Shown here: positions 1 to 8,719 of the stretch, in pieces
Position numbering within the stretch: position 1 is the stretch's first letter
Layout of the letters: each line of letters starts with the position of its first letter
Assembly (NCBI RefSeq): GCF_024519315.1
Contig: NZ_JANIIC010000070.1
Span: 1-49,122 of the forward strand
Origin: Streptomyces malaysiensis subsp. samsunensis
Lineage (GTDB): Bacteria; Actinomycetota; Actinomycetes; Streptomycetales; Streptomycetaceae
DNA: 49,122 bases
Direction of reading: 5' to 3'
Position numbers and translations under genes: made by a program
Notes under the pieces: model-generated
Database searches by the model: none
What the model saw: only the letters and a program-made list of their open reading frames with translations
What the model was told of the DNA's origin: nothing

Positions 1-121
1 CCGGCGCATCGCCACCCACGGCCACCGACCCCACCTGGATCCGGCGCGAGACCCGGCGCGGCGCGAGTGGCCTGTCCGGCATGGCGGGCAGGCCGAGTGC
101 GATTGGTTCCGCTGAACTCAT
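1..121 (-). CDS. ispG: IspG (GcpE), N-terminal part only, cut by the window edge
   Basis: This is the start of 4-hydroxy-3-methylbut-2-enyl diphosphate synthase, an iron-sulfur enzyme of the MEP isoprenoid pathway. Only about 40 codons are in the window. Read on the minus strand from the ATG at 121, the peptide ends with the stretch SRRIQVGSVAVGDAP, which matches the conserved N-terminus of IspG/GcpE. The ATG lies four bases after the hpnH stop, so it is the last visible gene of the hopanoid operon. Its presence there suggests that precursor supply and hopanoid assembly are made from one transcript. The catalytic cysteines lie outside the window and cannot be checked. Confidence 0.8.
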   Translation of the reverse strand, partial: MSSAEPIALGLPAMPDRPLAPRRVSRRIQVGSVAVGGDAP

Positions 122-125
122 CGAG

Positions 126-1151
126 TCACCTTTGGCTTCCGGCGGCGGTTTCACGGGCGGCGCGCAGCGACTCCTTGAGAGAGCCCATGGTCGCCAGGAC
201 CGCGGTGGGCTCATAGCCGCAGTGGGCCATGCAGTTGTCGCAGCGCGGGTCCTTGCCGCGGCCGTACTTGTCCCAGTCGGTCTCCTCGACCAGCTGGCGG
301 TAGGTCGGGACATAGCCGTCGCTCATCAGGTAGCAGGGTCGCTGCCAGCCGAAGAGGGAGTAGTTGGGGATGCCCCAGGCGGTGCACGGGAAGTCCGTCT
401 TGCCTTCGAGGAAGTCGAGGAAGAGCGGGCTGTGGTTGAGCCGCCATCGGCGGCGGTTGCCTCCGGCGAACGCCTTCCGGAACAGCTCGCGGGTCTGCTC
501 CACGCCCAGGAAGTGCTCCTGGTCGGGCGCCTTCTCATAGGCGTAGGCGGGCGAGATCATCATCTCGTCCACCTCGAGCTCGTCATTGAGGAAGTCGAGG
601 ACGTCCACGATGGTCTGGGGGGTGTCGGTATTGAAGAAGGTGGAATTGGTGGTGACCCGGAAGCCGCGCCGCTTGGCCTCCTTGATGGCCTCCACCGCCT
701 CGTCGAACACCCCCTCCTTCGCGACCGATTCGTCATGCCGCTCCCGCAGCCCGTCGATGTGCACCGCGAAGGCGAAGTACGGGGAGGGGGTGAACAGATG
801 CATCTTCTTCCGCAACAGCATCGCGTTGGTGCACAGGAAGACATACTTCTTCCGCTCCACCAGCTGCCGTGCGATCTCGTCGATCTGTGGATGCATCAGG
901 GGTTCGCCGCCCGCGATGGACACCATCGGGGCACCCGACTCCAGCACCGCGCCCACCGCCTGGGCGACCGGCATGCGCTGCTTGAGGACCCCGGCCGGAT
1001 GCTGGATCTTTCCGCAGCCCTCGCATTTGAGATTGCACGCGAAGAGCGGCTCGAGCTCGACGATCAGCGGGAACTTGTCCCGCCGTTTGATCATCTTCTG
1101 TTCAAAGAGATACGTCGCGACCCGGATGGTCTGGCGGAGAGGCATGGCCAT
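126..1151 (-). CDS. hpnH: HpnH, adenosylhopane-forming radical SAM protein
   Basis: The 341-residue protein is a radical SAM enzyme of the HpnH family, which joins the 5'-deoxyadenosyl group to diploptene to give adenosylhopane, the first step of side-chain building on C35 hopanoids. The cluster motif CNLKCEGC is visible, with cysteines at about residues 39, 43 and 46, followed by the SAM-contacting stretch SIAGGEPLMHP. A C-terminal region with further cysteines (CDNCMAHCGY) is typical of the family. The ATG at 1151 has a strong Shine-Dalgarno sequence (AGGAGGTGAG) before it. The gene overlaps the end of hpnG by 50 bases. Confidence 0.95.
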   Translation of the reverse strand: MAMPLRQTIRVATYLFEQKMIKRRDKFPLIVELEPLFACNLKCEGCGKIQHPAGVLKQRMPVAQAVGAVLESGAPMVSIAGGEPLMHPQIDEIARQLVERKKYVFLCTNAMLLRKKMHLFTPSPYFAFAVHIDGLRERHDESVAKEGVFDEAVEAIKEAKRRGFRVTTNSTFFNTDTPQTIVDVLDFLNDELEVDEMMISPAYAYEKAPDQEHFLGVEQTRELFRKAFAGGNRRRWRLNHSPLFLDFLEGKTDFPCTAWGIPNYSLFGWQRPCYLMSDGYVPTYRQLVEETDWDKYGRGKDPRCDNCMAHCGYEPTAVLATMGSLKESLRAARETAAGSQR

Positions 1152-1827
1152 CTAGCTCACCTCCTGGGAGCAGCGAAGAACGGTGCCAGTGAAAGAAAGC
1201 GGGAAGAACGGTTCGTAGAACCCGGAAAGCCGATATTCCACCGCGCAGGGTGCCAATTCGGACGAGTTCATGTTCAGGAGCGTCCACGACCACCCGGACG
1301 GCCGCAACCGGACGGACGCCGTGGCCGACGGCGGTGCGCAGGGTCGCGGCGGACTCCATGTCCACCGCGATGGCTCCGGTGCGGTGCAGCGCGGTCCGCT
1401 CCGCACCGCGCACCACATGGTCGGAGCCCACGACCGGGCCGATGTGCACGGCGCGGCGGGGGCCGCCCGGGAGCGGCCGTGACAGGGCGTCGGCGAGGAT
1501 CCGGGTGCCGGTGCACACGGTGCGGCCCGCCGGATCGCGGGTCTCGGCGGCGACGACGAGGTCCCCCGGGTGCATCCCGGGGGCCAGCCCGGCGCAGAAG
1601 CCGGTGGCGATGACGGCGGTGCGCCACTCCCCGGACCCGCCGGACCCGCCGGTCAGCGCCCGGGTCACGGCGCGCTCGGCCGACTGCGGCCCCATACCGG
1701 TGCGCAGCACGGTCACCTCCCCGGCGGCGCCGGGGCCGGCGCCGCGCAGGGCGAACCGCTCGATGCCGAGCGCGCAGGCGATCAGCAGCGGCGCACCACC
1801 GGCCTCCGGGGCCGGATCGGCGGACAT
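1102..1827 (-). CDS. hpnG: HpnG, hopanoid nucleoside phosphorylase
   Basis: This 241-residue protein resembles purine nucleoside phosphorylase/MTAN-fold enzymes. HpnG acts after HpnH, releasing adenine from adenosylhopane to give phosphoribohopane or ribosylhopane. The signature VDMES, which contains the substrate ribose-binding glutamate, is at about residues 155-159, and the ending EHELVRIGTLRG is typical of actinomycete HpnG. Its ATG overlaps the stop of squalene-hopene cyclase (TGATG), so translation is probably coupled. A competing frame ends at 1152, but only the frame ending at 1102 keeps the conserved C-terminal stretch. Confidence 0.85.
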   Translation of the reverse strand: MSADPAPEAGGAPLLIACALGIERFALRGAGPGAAGEVTVLRTGMGPQSAERAVTRALTGGSGGSGEWRTAVIATGFCAGLAPGMHPGDLVVAAETRDPAGRTVCTGTRILADALSRPLPGGPRRAVHIGPVVGSDHVVRGAERTALHRTGAIAVDMESAATLRTAVGHGVRPVAAVRVVVDAPEHELVRIGTLRGGISAFRVLRTVLPAFFHWHRSSLLPGGELDGHASPPDHPGRDVSL

Positions 1828-3773
1828 CAACTGCTCCGCGGTCGCGCCCCGGTGGGCTCGCCGTGGACAAACCGGCCGAGTGCCGTGACCGGGAAGACCT
1901 GACGGTACAGGTGGTAGTTGATGGAGAAGTCCCAGGGGAAACCGGTACCGGTGAAGTACGGCTCGTCCCAGGAGCCGTCCTCCCGCTGGGTCTCGGCGAG
2001 CCAGGTGACCCCGCGCTCGACGGCCGCGCCGCCCCGCTCCCCCGCCGCGAGCAGCGCGAGCAGCGCCCACGCGGTCTGGGAGGCGGTGGAGGCGCCCCGG
2101 CCCATCCACTCGGCGTCGAGGTAGGAGCGCTGGTCCTCGCCCCAGCCGCCGTCCTCGTTCTGGACGCTCTCCAGCCAGCGGACGGCCCGGCGGACCGCCG
2201 GATGGGAGGCGGGGACGCCCGCGGAGATCAGCGCGGGGACGACCGAGCCGGTGCCGTAGACGTAGTTGGTGCCCCAGCGGCCGAACCAGGCGCCGCTCGG
2301 CTCCTGCTCGGACAGCAGCCAGGAGATACCGCGCCGGGTGCGGGCGTCGTACGTCCTGCCCTCGTGCGCGAGCATCTCCACGACATGCGCGGTGACATCG
2401 GCCGACGGCGGGTCCACGACCTCGCCGAAGTCGCAGAACGGCAGCTTGTTGGGCAGCGGGCTGGTGTTGTCGACGTCGAACGCGCCCCACGCCCCGTTCT
2501 TGGACTGCATGCCCAGGGTCCAGCGCATGGCGCGCCGCACGGCCGCCTCGATCCGCGCGGGCTCGGGGTGGTCGACCCGGCGCAGCGCCAGGATGACCTC
2601 GGCGGTGTCGTCGATATCGGGGTAGTTGTCGTTGTGGAATTCGAACGCCCAGCCGCCGGAGGGCAGCCCCGGCCGCCGGACCGACCAGTCGCCGGGCCGG
2701 TCGATCTGCTCGGCCATCATCCAGTCGGCGGCCTTGACCAGCGCCGGATGGTCCGGGGCGAGTCCGGCGTCGGCGAGCGCGATGGCGGCCAGACAGGTGT
2801 CCCAGACCGGGGACTGACAGGCTTCGATCATCCGGCTGCCGTCCTCGCGCCACACCGCGAACCGGTCGAGCGACTCCAGACCGGCGCGCATCACGGGGTG
2901 GTCGAGGTCGTAGCCGAGCAGATGGAGGGCGATGACGGAGTAGACGGCGGGTGGCTGGATACCGCCCCAGCAGCCGTCGTTCTCCTGCCGCTCCACGATC
3001 CAGCGGGCGCAGGAGCGCAGCGCGGACCGGCGCAGCGGGCGGAGGGCGACCTTGTGGTAGGCGTGCAGCGCCCGGTCCAGCCGCTGGAAGACGCCGTCCC
3101 AGGTGGCGATGGGGGCCTGCGGAAGCGGCGGATTGGGCTTGCGGGGGTCGGTGTGGAGCTCGTCGAGGGGGAAGGGGGCCGGGCGCACGGGGCGTTTGGC
3201 CGAGACGACGGTGAGGGGCACGATGGTCTGCCGGGCCCAGCAGCCGAAGTCGTAGATGTTGAGCGGAAACCACTTCGGGAAGTAGATGATCTCCGGTGGC
3301 AGCTCGGGCAGGTCCTCCCAGCGCCACCAGCCGAAGAGGGCCAGCCAGATCCGGGTGAACACCCTGCTGGCCGCGACGCCGCCCCGGGAGCGCACCCAGG
3401 CGGAGGCGGCGGTCATATGGGGCGCGTCGGGCTCGTCGCCGGCCAGCCGCAGGGCGACATACGCCTCGATGGTGGTGGAGAGCTCGGGCGGGCCGCCGTG
3501 GAAGGTGGCCCAGGTGCCGTCGGGGGCCTGCTGGGAGCGCAGATAGCGGGCGGCGGCGTCGAGGGTGTCGGGGTCCTGGATGCCGAGGAACTGCCGGAGC
3601 ATCAGATCCTCGGCGTCCATGGTGACGTTGGTCTCCAGGTCGCCCTTCCACCAGCCGCGCTCGTCCTGGCGGGACAGCAGGTGCTCCACCGCGCGGGCCG
3701 TCGCCTCGCGGGCGGCGCTCAAGGTCTTGGACTCGGATGACTCGGAGGGTTGGACGGTCGGTGTCGCTGTCAT
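1827..3773 (-). CDS. shc: Squalene-hopene cyclase
   Basis: This 648-residue protein cyclises squalene to hopene and hopanol in one step at the membrane surface. The catalytic acid motif DIDDT (family consensus DXDDT) is at about residues 386-390. Several QW-type repeats can be seen, for example near SKNGAWGAFD, SGAWFGRWG and EDGGWGEDQ. The length matches bacterial SHC. The chosen ATG at 3773 follows GAGGGGAAGCC and starts MTATPTVQ; the reading frame stays open further upstream without family resemblance. A 109-base gap separates it from the prenyl synthase gene, and its stop is fused with the hpnG start. Confidence 0.96.
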   Translation of the reverse strand: MTATPTVQPSESSESKTLSAAREATARAVEHLLSRQDERGWWKGDLETNVTMDAEDLMLRQFLGIQDPDTLDAAARYLRSQQAPDGTWATFHGGPPELSTTIEAYVALRLAGDEPDAPHMTAASAWVRSRGGVAASRVFTRIWLALFGWWRWEDLPELPPEIIYFPKWFPLNIYDFGCWARQTIVPLTVVSAKRPVRPAPFPLDELHTDPRKPNPPLPQAPIATWDGVFQRLDRALHAYHKVALRPLRRSALRSCARWIVERQENDGCWGGIQPPAVYSVIALHLLGYDLDHPVMRAGLESLDRFAVWREDGSRMIEACQSPVWDTCLAAIALADAGLAPDHPALVKAADWMMAEQIDRPGDWSVRRPGLPSGGWAFEFHNDNYPDIDDTAEVILALRRVDHPEPARIEAAVRRAMRWTLGMQSKNGAWGAFDVDNTSPLPNKLPFCDFGEVVDPPSADVTAHVVEMLAHEGRTYDARTRRGISWLLSEQEPSGAWFGRWGTNYVYGTGSVVPALISAGVPASHPAVRRAVRWLESVQNEDGGWGEDQRSYLDAEWMGRGASTASQTAWALLALLAAGERGGAAVERGVTWLAETQREDGSWDEPYFTGTGFPWDFSINYHLYRQVFPVTALGRFVHGEPTGARPRSS

Positions 3774-3882
3774 GGCTTCCCCTCGCAGTGTGTTCATCTG
3801 CCGTCTTTGGGGCTTCCGTCGGCCGACACCCCGGCTGGGTGCCGGCCGGCGACTGCGAACGCGAACTAGCGGTCCATGGCGA

Positions 3883-4980
3883 TCATCTCTTTCGTACGAC
3901 GACGAAGTCGGCGAGCGCCACGAACCGGGCCCGGATCTCGGCGGGCATGTCCACCGAGCCCAGCGCCTCCATGGCGGTCGCATGCTGTCTGCGGGCCTCC
4001 TGCGAGGTCCAGTCCCGGCCACCCGCTTGTTCGATCAACGCGGCGCGGACGGCGAATTCTTCCTCCGAGAAGTCCGCGAACTCCTCCTCCGGCTTGCGCG
4101 CGTCGGCCGCGAGGATCTGGGCCAGGCGCTCGGAGTCGGGGCCGCCGGCGGCGAGCGCGGCGACCACCGGCAGGGACTTCTTGCGCTGGCGCAGATCGCT
4201 CCAGGTCCGCTTGCCGGTGGCCTCCGGGTTGCCCCAGATGCCGAGCAGGTCGTCGACGGCCTGGAAGGCGAGGCCCAGGTGGTGGCCGTAGCGCTCCAGG
4301 ATGTCGGCGGTGCGGTCGTCGGCGCCGCCGAGCACGGCGCCGATGGAGGCCGCGCAGGCGAGCAGGGCGCCGGTCTTGTTGCCCTCCATCTCCAGGCACT
4401 CCTCGACGGTGACCCGCTCGCGGTGCTCGAAGGAGATGTCCTGGGCCTGGCCGTCGATCAGTTTCCGGGTCGCCGCGGTGAGCCGGCGGGTGGCCCGCCC
4501 GGCCTCCACGGTGCCGATCTCCAGCAGTATCTCGTTGGCCAGGGCGAACAGGGCGTCACCGACCAGGATGGCCTGGGCCGGGCCGTGCTCCTTCCACACC
4601 GTGTTGCGGTGGCGGCGCTGCTCGTCCCCGTCCATCAGGTCGTCGTGGAGCAGCGAGAAGTTGTGCACCAGCTCGACCGCGACCGCGCCGGGCACCCCGG
4701 CCTCGGGGGCGGCGCCCGCCGCCTCGGCGGACAGCAGGGCGAGCGCGGGGCGCACGGCCTTGCCGCCGTCGCCCTCCGCCGGGTTGCCCTCGGCGTCGAT
4801 CCAGCCGAAGTGGTACGCGGCGACGGTGTTCATGGGCGGAGCCAACCGGTGCACGGCGGCGCGCAGCACCGGCGTGGCGAGCGTGCGGCCGCGCTCCAGC
4901 AGCGGCATGACGCCTGCGGTGTCGGCAGCTGGGGTCGCCGAGGTCACGGTCTCTCCTCTGTTTTTGGTGGTGGTGCTCAT
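3883..4980 (-). CDS. Polyprenyl (farnesyl-type) diphosphate synthase
   Basis: This 365-residue trans-prenyltransferase probably makes the farnesyl diphosphate that HpnC and HpnD condense. The first aspartate-rich motif DDLMD is at residues 113-117. The second reads DDLLG at about 243-247, lacking the last aspartate of the DDxxD consensus, which I believe is common in this Streptomyces group. The ATG at 4980 overlaps the hpnE stop (ATGA) and follows GGAGGTGGC. Chain length cannot be fixed from sequence alone; farnesyl is inferred from the operon. Confidence 0.92.
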   Translation of the reverse strand: MSTTTKNRGETVTSATPAADTAGVMPLLERGRTLATPVLRAAVHRLAPPMNTVAAYHFGWIDAEGNPAEGDGGKAVRPALALLSAEAAGAAPEAGVPGAVAVELVHNFSLLHDDLMDGDEQRRHRNTVWKEHGPAQAILVGDALFALANEILLEIGTVEAGRATRRLTAATRKLIDGQAQDISFEHRERVTVEECLEMEGNKTGALLACAASIGAVLGGADDRTADILERYGHHLGLAFQAVDDLLGIWGNPEATGKRTWSDLRQRKKSLPVVAALAAGGPDSERLAQILAADARKPEEEFADFSEEEFAVRAALIEQAGGRDWTSQEARRQHATAMEALGSVDMPAEIRARFVALADFVVVRKR

Positions 4981-6461
4981 GCCACCTCCTTGGGCGTCCC
5001 CCCGCCGAGGGCGGGGAGAGGGTTCACATGTGGGCGGCCGAGGTCGGTGAGGGCGGTGCGGGCTGCGGAAAGACCACTGCGCACGGCGCCCTCCATGGTC
5101 GCGGGCCAGCCGGTGGCGGTCCACGCACCGGCCAGGTAGAGGCCGGGCGCGTCGGTCGGGGCGGAGGGCCGCAGGAGGCCGACGCCGGGGACGGGTGCGA
5201 AGGTGGCGGTGCGCTCCCGGGTGACGAAGAAGTCCCGCACCCGGGCACCGCGGGCGACCGGAAGCAGCCGCTCCAGCTCGGGCAGATAGCGGGCGCGCAG
5301 CTCGGCCACCGGGCGGTCGATGTCGTCGTACGCGGCGGACTGCGACACCGCCAGGTACTGGCTGTCCCCGGCCCCGGGCGCGTCCCTCAGCCCCGAGGCG
5401 TCCGTACGGTCGAAGACCCACTGGACGGGGGAGCCGATCGCGGCGAAGAACGGACGGCGCAGCACCGTGCGGTCGTAGATCACATGCAGATTGAGGATGG
5501 GCGCGGAGCCGATGCGCAGCAGCCGGCCGGGGTCCTTCAGGGCGCCGTCGGGCAGCAGGGCGTGCGCCTCGCGCTGCGGTACGGCCAGCACGAGAACGTC
5601 CGCCTCGGCCGGCGAGCCGTCCGCCGGCCGCCCGGCGGTGGCGGCGCTCCAGCAGCCCTCGGGGGTGCGGGTGACGCCGGTCACCCGGGTGCGCAGCTCG
5701 GTCGTCACACCCGCCGCGTCCAGGGCGCGGCGGGCGTAGGTGTGGTGCAGCTCGCCCAGCGGGGCGCGGGCCCAGCCGATGTCGGCGGCGCCGGGCCGGG
5801 AGAGCAGCCCGGTCTTGAAGACCATCGCGGCCAGGCCGAGCGAGGCGTTGGAAGCGGTGGCGTTGAGCGTGGCCACGCCGACCAGGTCCCACAGCGCCTC
5901 GACGGCGCGCGGCGACTGGCCGTGGCGGCGCAGCCAGCCGGCGAAGTCCACCCCGTCCAGCTCCGGGTCCCGGGGGTCGAGCCGCCCCAGGGCGAGCGCG
6001 GCGCGGCCCACCTGGGCGCGCTCGGCGAGGGAGAGATGGGGGTAGGTGGCCAGGCTCGCGGACAGATGGAGCGGCACCGGCAGGGCGGTGCGGCGCAGCC
6101 GGCCGAGCCGCCGCCCGCTCCGCCCCCGGGCGTCGAGGACGGGGACGTCCAACCGGCCCTGGAGCGGGGCGAGTCGGGCGGCGCCGACCCGCTCCAGGAA
6201 CCACTGGTAGGCGTCGCAGCAGCGCAGGTATACATGCTGGCCGTTGTCGACGCTCAGCACGCCCGCCGGGGAGGAGCGGTGGAAGGAGAAGGCGAGGCCC
6301 CCCAGCCGGGGACGCCCCTCGATCAGGGTGACCCGGAGCCCGGCGTCGGCCAGCGCGAGCGCCGCCGCCGTACCGGCGAGCCCGCCCCCGACCACCAGCG
6401 CGGCGCGCCCTCCGGGGCGTGGCCCGGCGGGCGGGGCGGGGTCCAGGGCCGAGTGGGTCAC
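4977..6461 (-). CDS. hpnE: HpnE, hydroxysqualene dehydroxylase (squalene-associated FAD-dependent desaturase)
   Basis: This is a 494-residue flavin amine-oxidase/phytoene-desaturase-like protein. HpnE reduces hydroxysqualene to squalene, the third step of the HpnCDE route. The N-terminal FAD dinucleotide-binding motif VVGGGLAG is at about residues 23-30, followed by the conserved RPRLGG. The C-terminal FAD contact GLYLAGAWTATGWPATMEG is also present. The start is a GTG at 6461 that overlaps the hpnD stop (GTGA), and the stop overlaps the next start (ATGA), giving a tightly coupled run of genes. Confidence 0.93.
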   Translation of the reverse strand: MTHSALDPAPPAGPRPGGRAALVVGGGLAGTAAALALADAGLRVTLIEGRPRLGGLAFSFHRSSPAGVLSVDNGQHVYLRCCDAYQWFLERVGAARLAPLQGRLDVPVLDARGRSGRRLGRLRRTALPVPLHLSASLATYPHLSLAERAQVGRAALALGRLDPRDPELDGVDFAGWLRRHGQSPRAVEALWDLVGVATLNATASNASLGLAAMVFKTGLLSRPGAADIGWARAPLGELHHTYARRALDAAGVTTELRTRVTGVTRTPEGCWSAATAGRPADGSPAEADVLVLAVPQREAHALLPDGALKDPGRLLRIGSAPILNLHVIYDRTVLRRPFFAAIGSPVQWVFDRTDASGLRDAPGAGDSQYLAVSQSAAYDDIDRPVAELRARYLPELERLLPVARGARVRDFFVTRERTATFAPVPGVGLLRPSAPTDAPGLYLAGAWTATGWPATMEGAVRSGLSAARTALTDLGRPHVNPLPALGGGTPKEVA

Positions 6462-7420
6462 ACCGCCCTCCCGGTACCGCGCCGCTCGACGGCGCGGGCG
6501 TCGAGACCGGCCAGCCCGCGCACCGCCACATACGCCTTCTCATGTCCGGGCAGCGAGACGCGGCCGCGCAGGACGGCCGCGGGGTCCTTGGCGATCCGGT
6601 CCAGGAGTCTGCGGTAGATGCCCGCCATGGCGGACACACACGCACCGCTGCGCCGGTCCAGCAGCGGCAGCAGCCGGAAGCCCTCGGCGAACAGGGCCCT
6701 GGCCCGGCGCACCTCGAAGTGGACCAGACCGGTGAAATCGGCGTCGGGCGGTGCGGTGGAGCTGCGGAACGCGGTGGCGCAGCCGAATTTGGCCAGGTCG
6801 TCGGCGGGCAGATAGGTGCGTCCGGTGGCGGCGTCCTCGCGGACGTCCCGGAGGATGTTGGTCAGCTGAAGGGCGAGCCCGAGGGTGTCGGCGTAGTACG
6901 GGGCGCGCTCGAGCTCGTCCTCGCTGTGGCCGGTGCCGGGGGCGGTGCCGAAGACGCCGAGCGACAGCCGTCCGATGGCGCCCGCCACACAGCGGCAGTA
7001 GACCTTGAGGTCGTCCCAGGTCTCGTAGGTCTGCCCGGCCACGTCCATCAGCACGCCGTCGATCAGCTCGTCCAGCGCGTCCAGCGGGATCGGGAAGCGG
7101 TGCGCGGCATGGGAGAGGGCGACGGCGACCGGGTCGGTGTCGTCCTCCTCGATCCCGCCGCTCCGCATCCGGTCCAGCAGGGCACGGGTGTCCGCCAGCC
7201 GGGTGCGCTTTTCCTCCGGGTCGAGGGGGCCGTCCCCGATGTCGTCGACCCGGCGGGAGAAGGCGTACAGAGCCGACATCGCATGGCGCTTCTCCGTCGG
7301 CAACAGCCTGATGCCGTAGGCGAAGTTGCGGGCCTGGTGGCCGGTCACGGCCTCGCAGTAGCGGTACGCCGCGAGTACTGGCGCGGACGCGTGCGGAGAT
7401 CCCTTCACGGTCCGGCTCAC
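6458..7420 (-). CDS. hpnD: HpnD, presqualene diphosphate synthase
   Basis: This is a 320-residue squalene/phytoene synthase family protein. HpnD joins two farnesyl diphosphates to give presqualene diphosphate. The two metal-binding aspartate motifs are visible: DDIGD at residues 59-63 and DVRED at 192-196, the latter followed by the conserved GRTYLP. The GTG start at 7420 overlaps the hpnC stop. It is distinguished from HpnC by the ending and by order, since hpnC comes first in this operon as in other actinomycetes. Confidence 0.92.
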   Translation of the reverse strand: MSRTVKGSPHASAPVLAAYRYCEAVTGHQARNFAYGIRLLPTEKRHAMSALYAFSRRVDDIGDGPLDPEEKRTRLADTRALLDRMRSGGIEEDDTDPVAVALSHAAHRFPIPLDALDELIDGVLMDVAGQTYETWDDLKVYCRCVAGAIGRLSLGVFGTAPGTGHSEDELERAPYYADTLGLALQLTNILRDVREDAATGRTYLPADDLAKFGCATAFRSSTAPPDADFTGLVHFEVRRARALFAEGFRLLPLLDRRSGACVSAMAGIYRRLLDRIAKDPAAVLRGRVSLPGHEKAYVAVRGLAGLDARAVERRGTGRAV

Positions 7421-8358
7421 CCCTCTCTTCGCAGTGTCGCCCCCACCTCGCGCAGCAGGCTGAGCTTGGTGGGCCTGGGCGGTCCAGGGAGTACGTCATG
7501 TCCCGCGGCCGCGACCGCCCGCAAGGCGGCCCGCCCCCCGGCCACGAATCCGGCGAGCAGCACCTTGAGCCTGCCGTGGACGCTACCCACCAGGGGGGTG
7601 CCTTCATTCAGCAGGGCCGCGGCGCGTTCCGCCTCCTTCGCGACCAGGGCGCGCAACCGTACGCCGCCCCTGGGGGCGGCGAGGTCGGCCTCGGTCACGC
7701 CGAAGCGTTTCATGTCCTCGGCGGGCAGGTAGACGCGGTCCCTGCGGAGGTCCTCGGCCACGTCCTGCACATGCTCGATGATCTGAAGGGCGGTGCAGAT
7801 GGCGTCCGAGTGGCGGATCCGCTCGGGGCTGGTGGTACCGGTGATGCCGAGGACGAGCCGCCCGACCGGGTTGGCGGACAGCTCGCAGTAGCCGAGGAGA
7901 TCCTGGTAGGTGGCGTACCGCCGGACGCTCTGGTCCTGGCGGTTGGCCTCGATCAGGCCGAGGAAGGGCTCGGGGGTGAGCCCATGGCGGCGGACGGTGG
8001 GGCGCAGCGCCCGCAGCAGCGGATGGCGCGGCTCCCCGGCGGGCCGGAAGACCCGGTGGAGGTCGGCCTCGAACGCGTCCAGCATCGCGAGCGCGTCGTC
8101 CGCCCGGTCGCGGTCGAGACCGAGCAGTTCGGCGTCGGCGCCGCCGGGGGCCAGATCGCCGTCGCCGATGTCGTCGACCAGCCGGGCATAGCCGTAAACG
8201 GCCATCAGATCGGTGCGCCAGGCGCGGGGGAGGAAGAAGGGAGCCACGGGAAAGTTCTCGTGGGCGGCCTTGTCGAGCACGGCACGGGCGGCTTCCTGCC
8301 CGCCGCTCCGGCTGCTCGACGTGGTATAGGACCCGCTGCGCTCGTCCTCCACGCTCAC
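7417..8358 (-). CDS. hpnC: HpnC, hydroxysqualene synthase
   Basis: This is a 313-residue squalene/phytoene synthase homologue that converts presqualene diphosphate to hydroxysqualene. Aspartate motifs DDIGD (62-66) and DVAED, the latter followed by RDRVYLPAEDM, are present. It is the first gene of the hopanoid run. The start is a GTG at 8358, with a second in-frame GTG two codons later; neither has a strong ribosome site. The first 20 residues are Ser-rich and probably disordered. Confidence 0.92.
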   Translation of the reverse strand: MSVEDERSGSYTTSSSRSGGQEAARAVLDKAAHENFPVAPFFLPRAWRTDLMAVYGYARLVDDIGDGDLAPGGADAELLGLDRDRADDALAMLDAFEADLHRVFRPAGEPRHPLLRALRPTVRRHGLTPEPFLGLIEANRQDQSVRRYATYQDLLGYCELSANPVGRLVLGITGTTSPERIRHSDAICTALQIIEHVQDVAEDLRRDRVYLPAEDMKRFGVTEADLAAPRGGVRLRALVAKEAERAAALLNEGTPLVGSVHGRLKVLLAGFVAGGRAALRAVAAAGHDVLPGPPRPTKLSLLREVGATLRREG

Positions 8359-8719
8359 CGTGGACAGCCAGGCGTACGGGCGAGACCCAGGACGCCACCT
8401 GGGTCCCGGCGACCGGGCCCCGCGGGAGCGCTGGAGATGGGCCGTGTGGCCAATGCCGTCACATCCCCCGTTCTACACCGGTTACCAGGGTCGGCACGAT
8501 CCGGACACGCCGCTCCGTCTTGTCAACGGACTCCGGCCCCGAGCCCCCGAACAGGGGACAAGGGCCCGGCTCCGGCATGATCCGGACAGGCATTGGCACA
8601 GCTTACGCCTCTCGGTGTACAGGTGTACGGGGCGATACCCCGATGTGACCTCCGAAGTGGCGCCGGGCGGGTGACCGGCGAACACCCCCGGACCGGTCTC
8701 CGGGGGCTTTCGGGTGACC
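8359..8719. promoter_or_regulatory. Hopanoid operon upstream region
   Basis: These 361 bases lie between the TetR gene and hpnC and contain no gene I can support. Read on the minus strand, a perfect TTGACA hexamer lies at 8521-8526, but no good -10 box sits at the usual distance. A separate TGTAGAAC, resembling an extended -10, is at about 8470-8477. The operon promoter is probably here, but I cannot place it exactly. The TetR terminator occupies the end next to 8719. Confidence 0.35.
8685..8706 (-). terminator. Stem-loop terminator after the TetR gene
   Basis: CCCCCGGA and TCCGGGGG form a perfect 8-bp stem with a 6-base loop, starting 14 bases after the TetR stop. It probably isolates the regulator transcript from the hopanoid operon. 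Confidence 0.7.

Noticed and set aside
81..1613. Long plus-strand open frame opposite hpnH and hpnG
   Set aside because: It is the antisense shadow of high-GC coding sequence; the product has no family features and the minus-strand genes are certain.
8481..8526. Confident promoter at the perfect TTGACA upstream of hpnC
   Set aside because: No acceptable -10 box at 16-19 bases, so I record only a candidate region.
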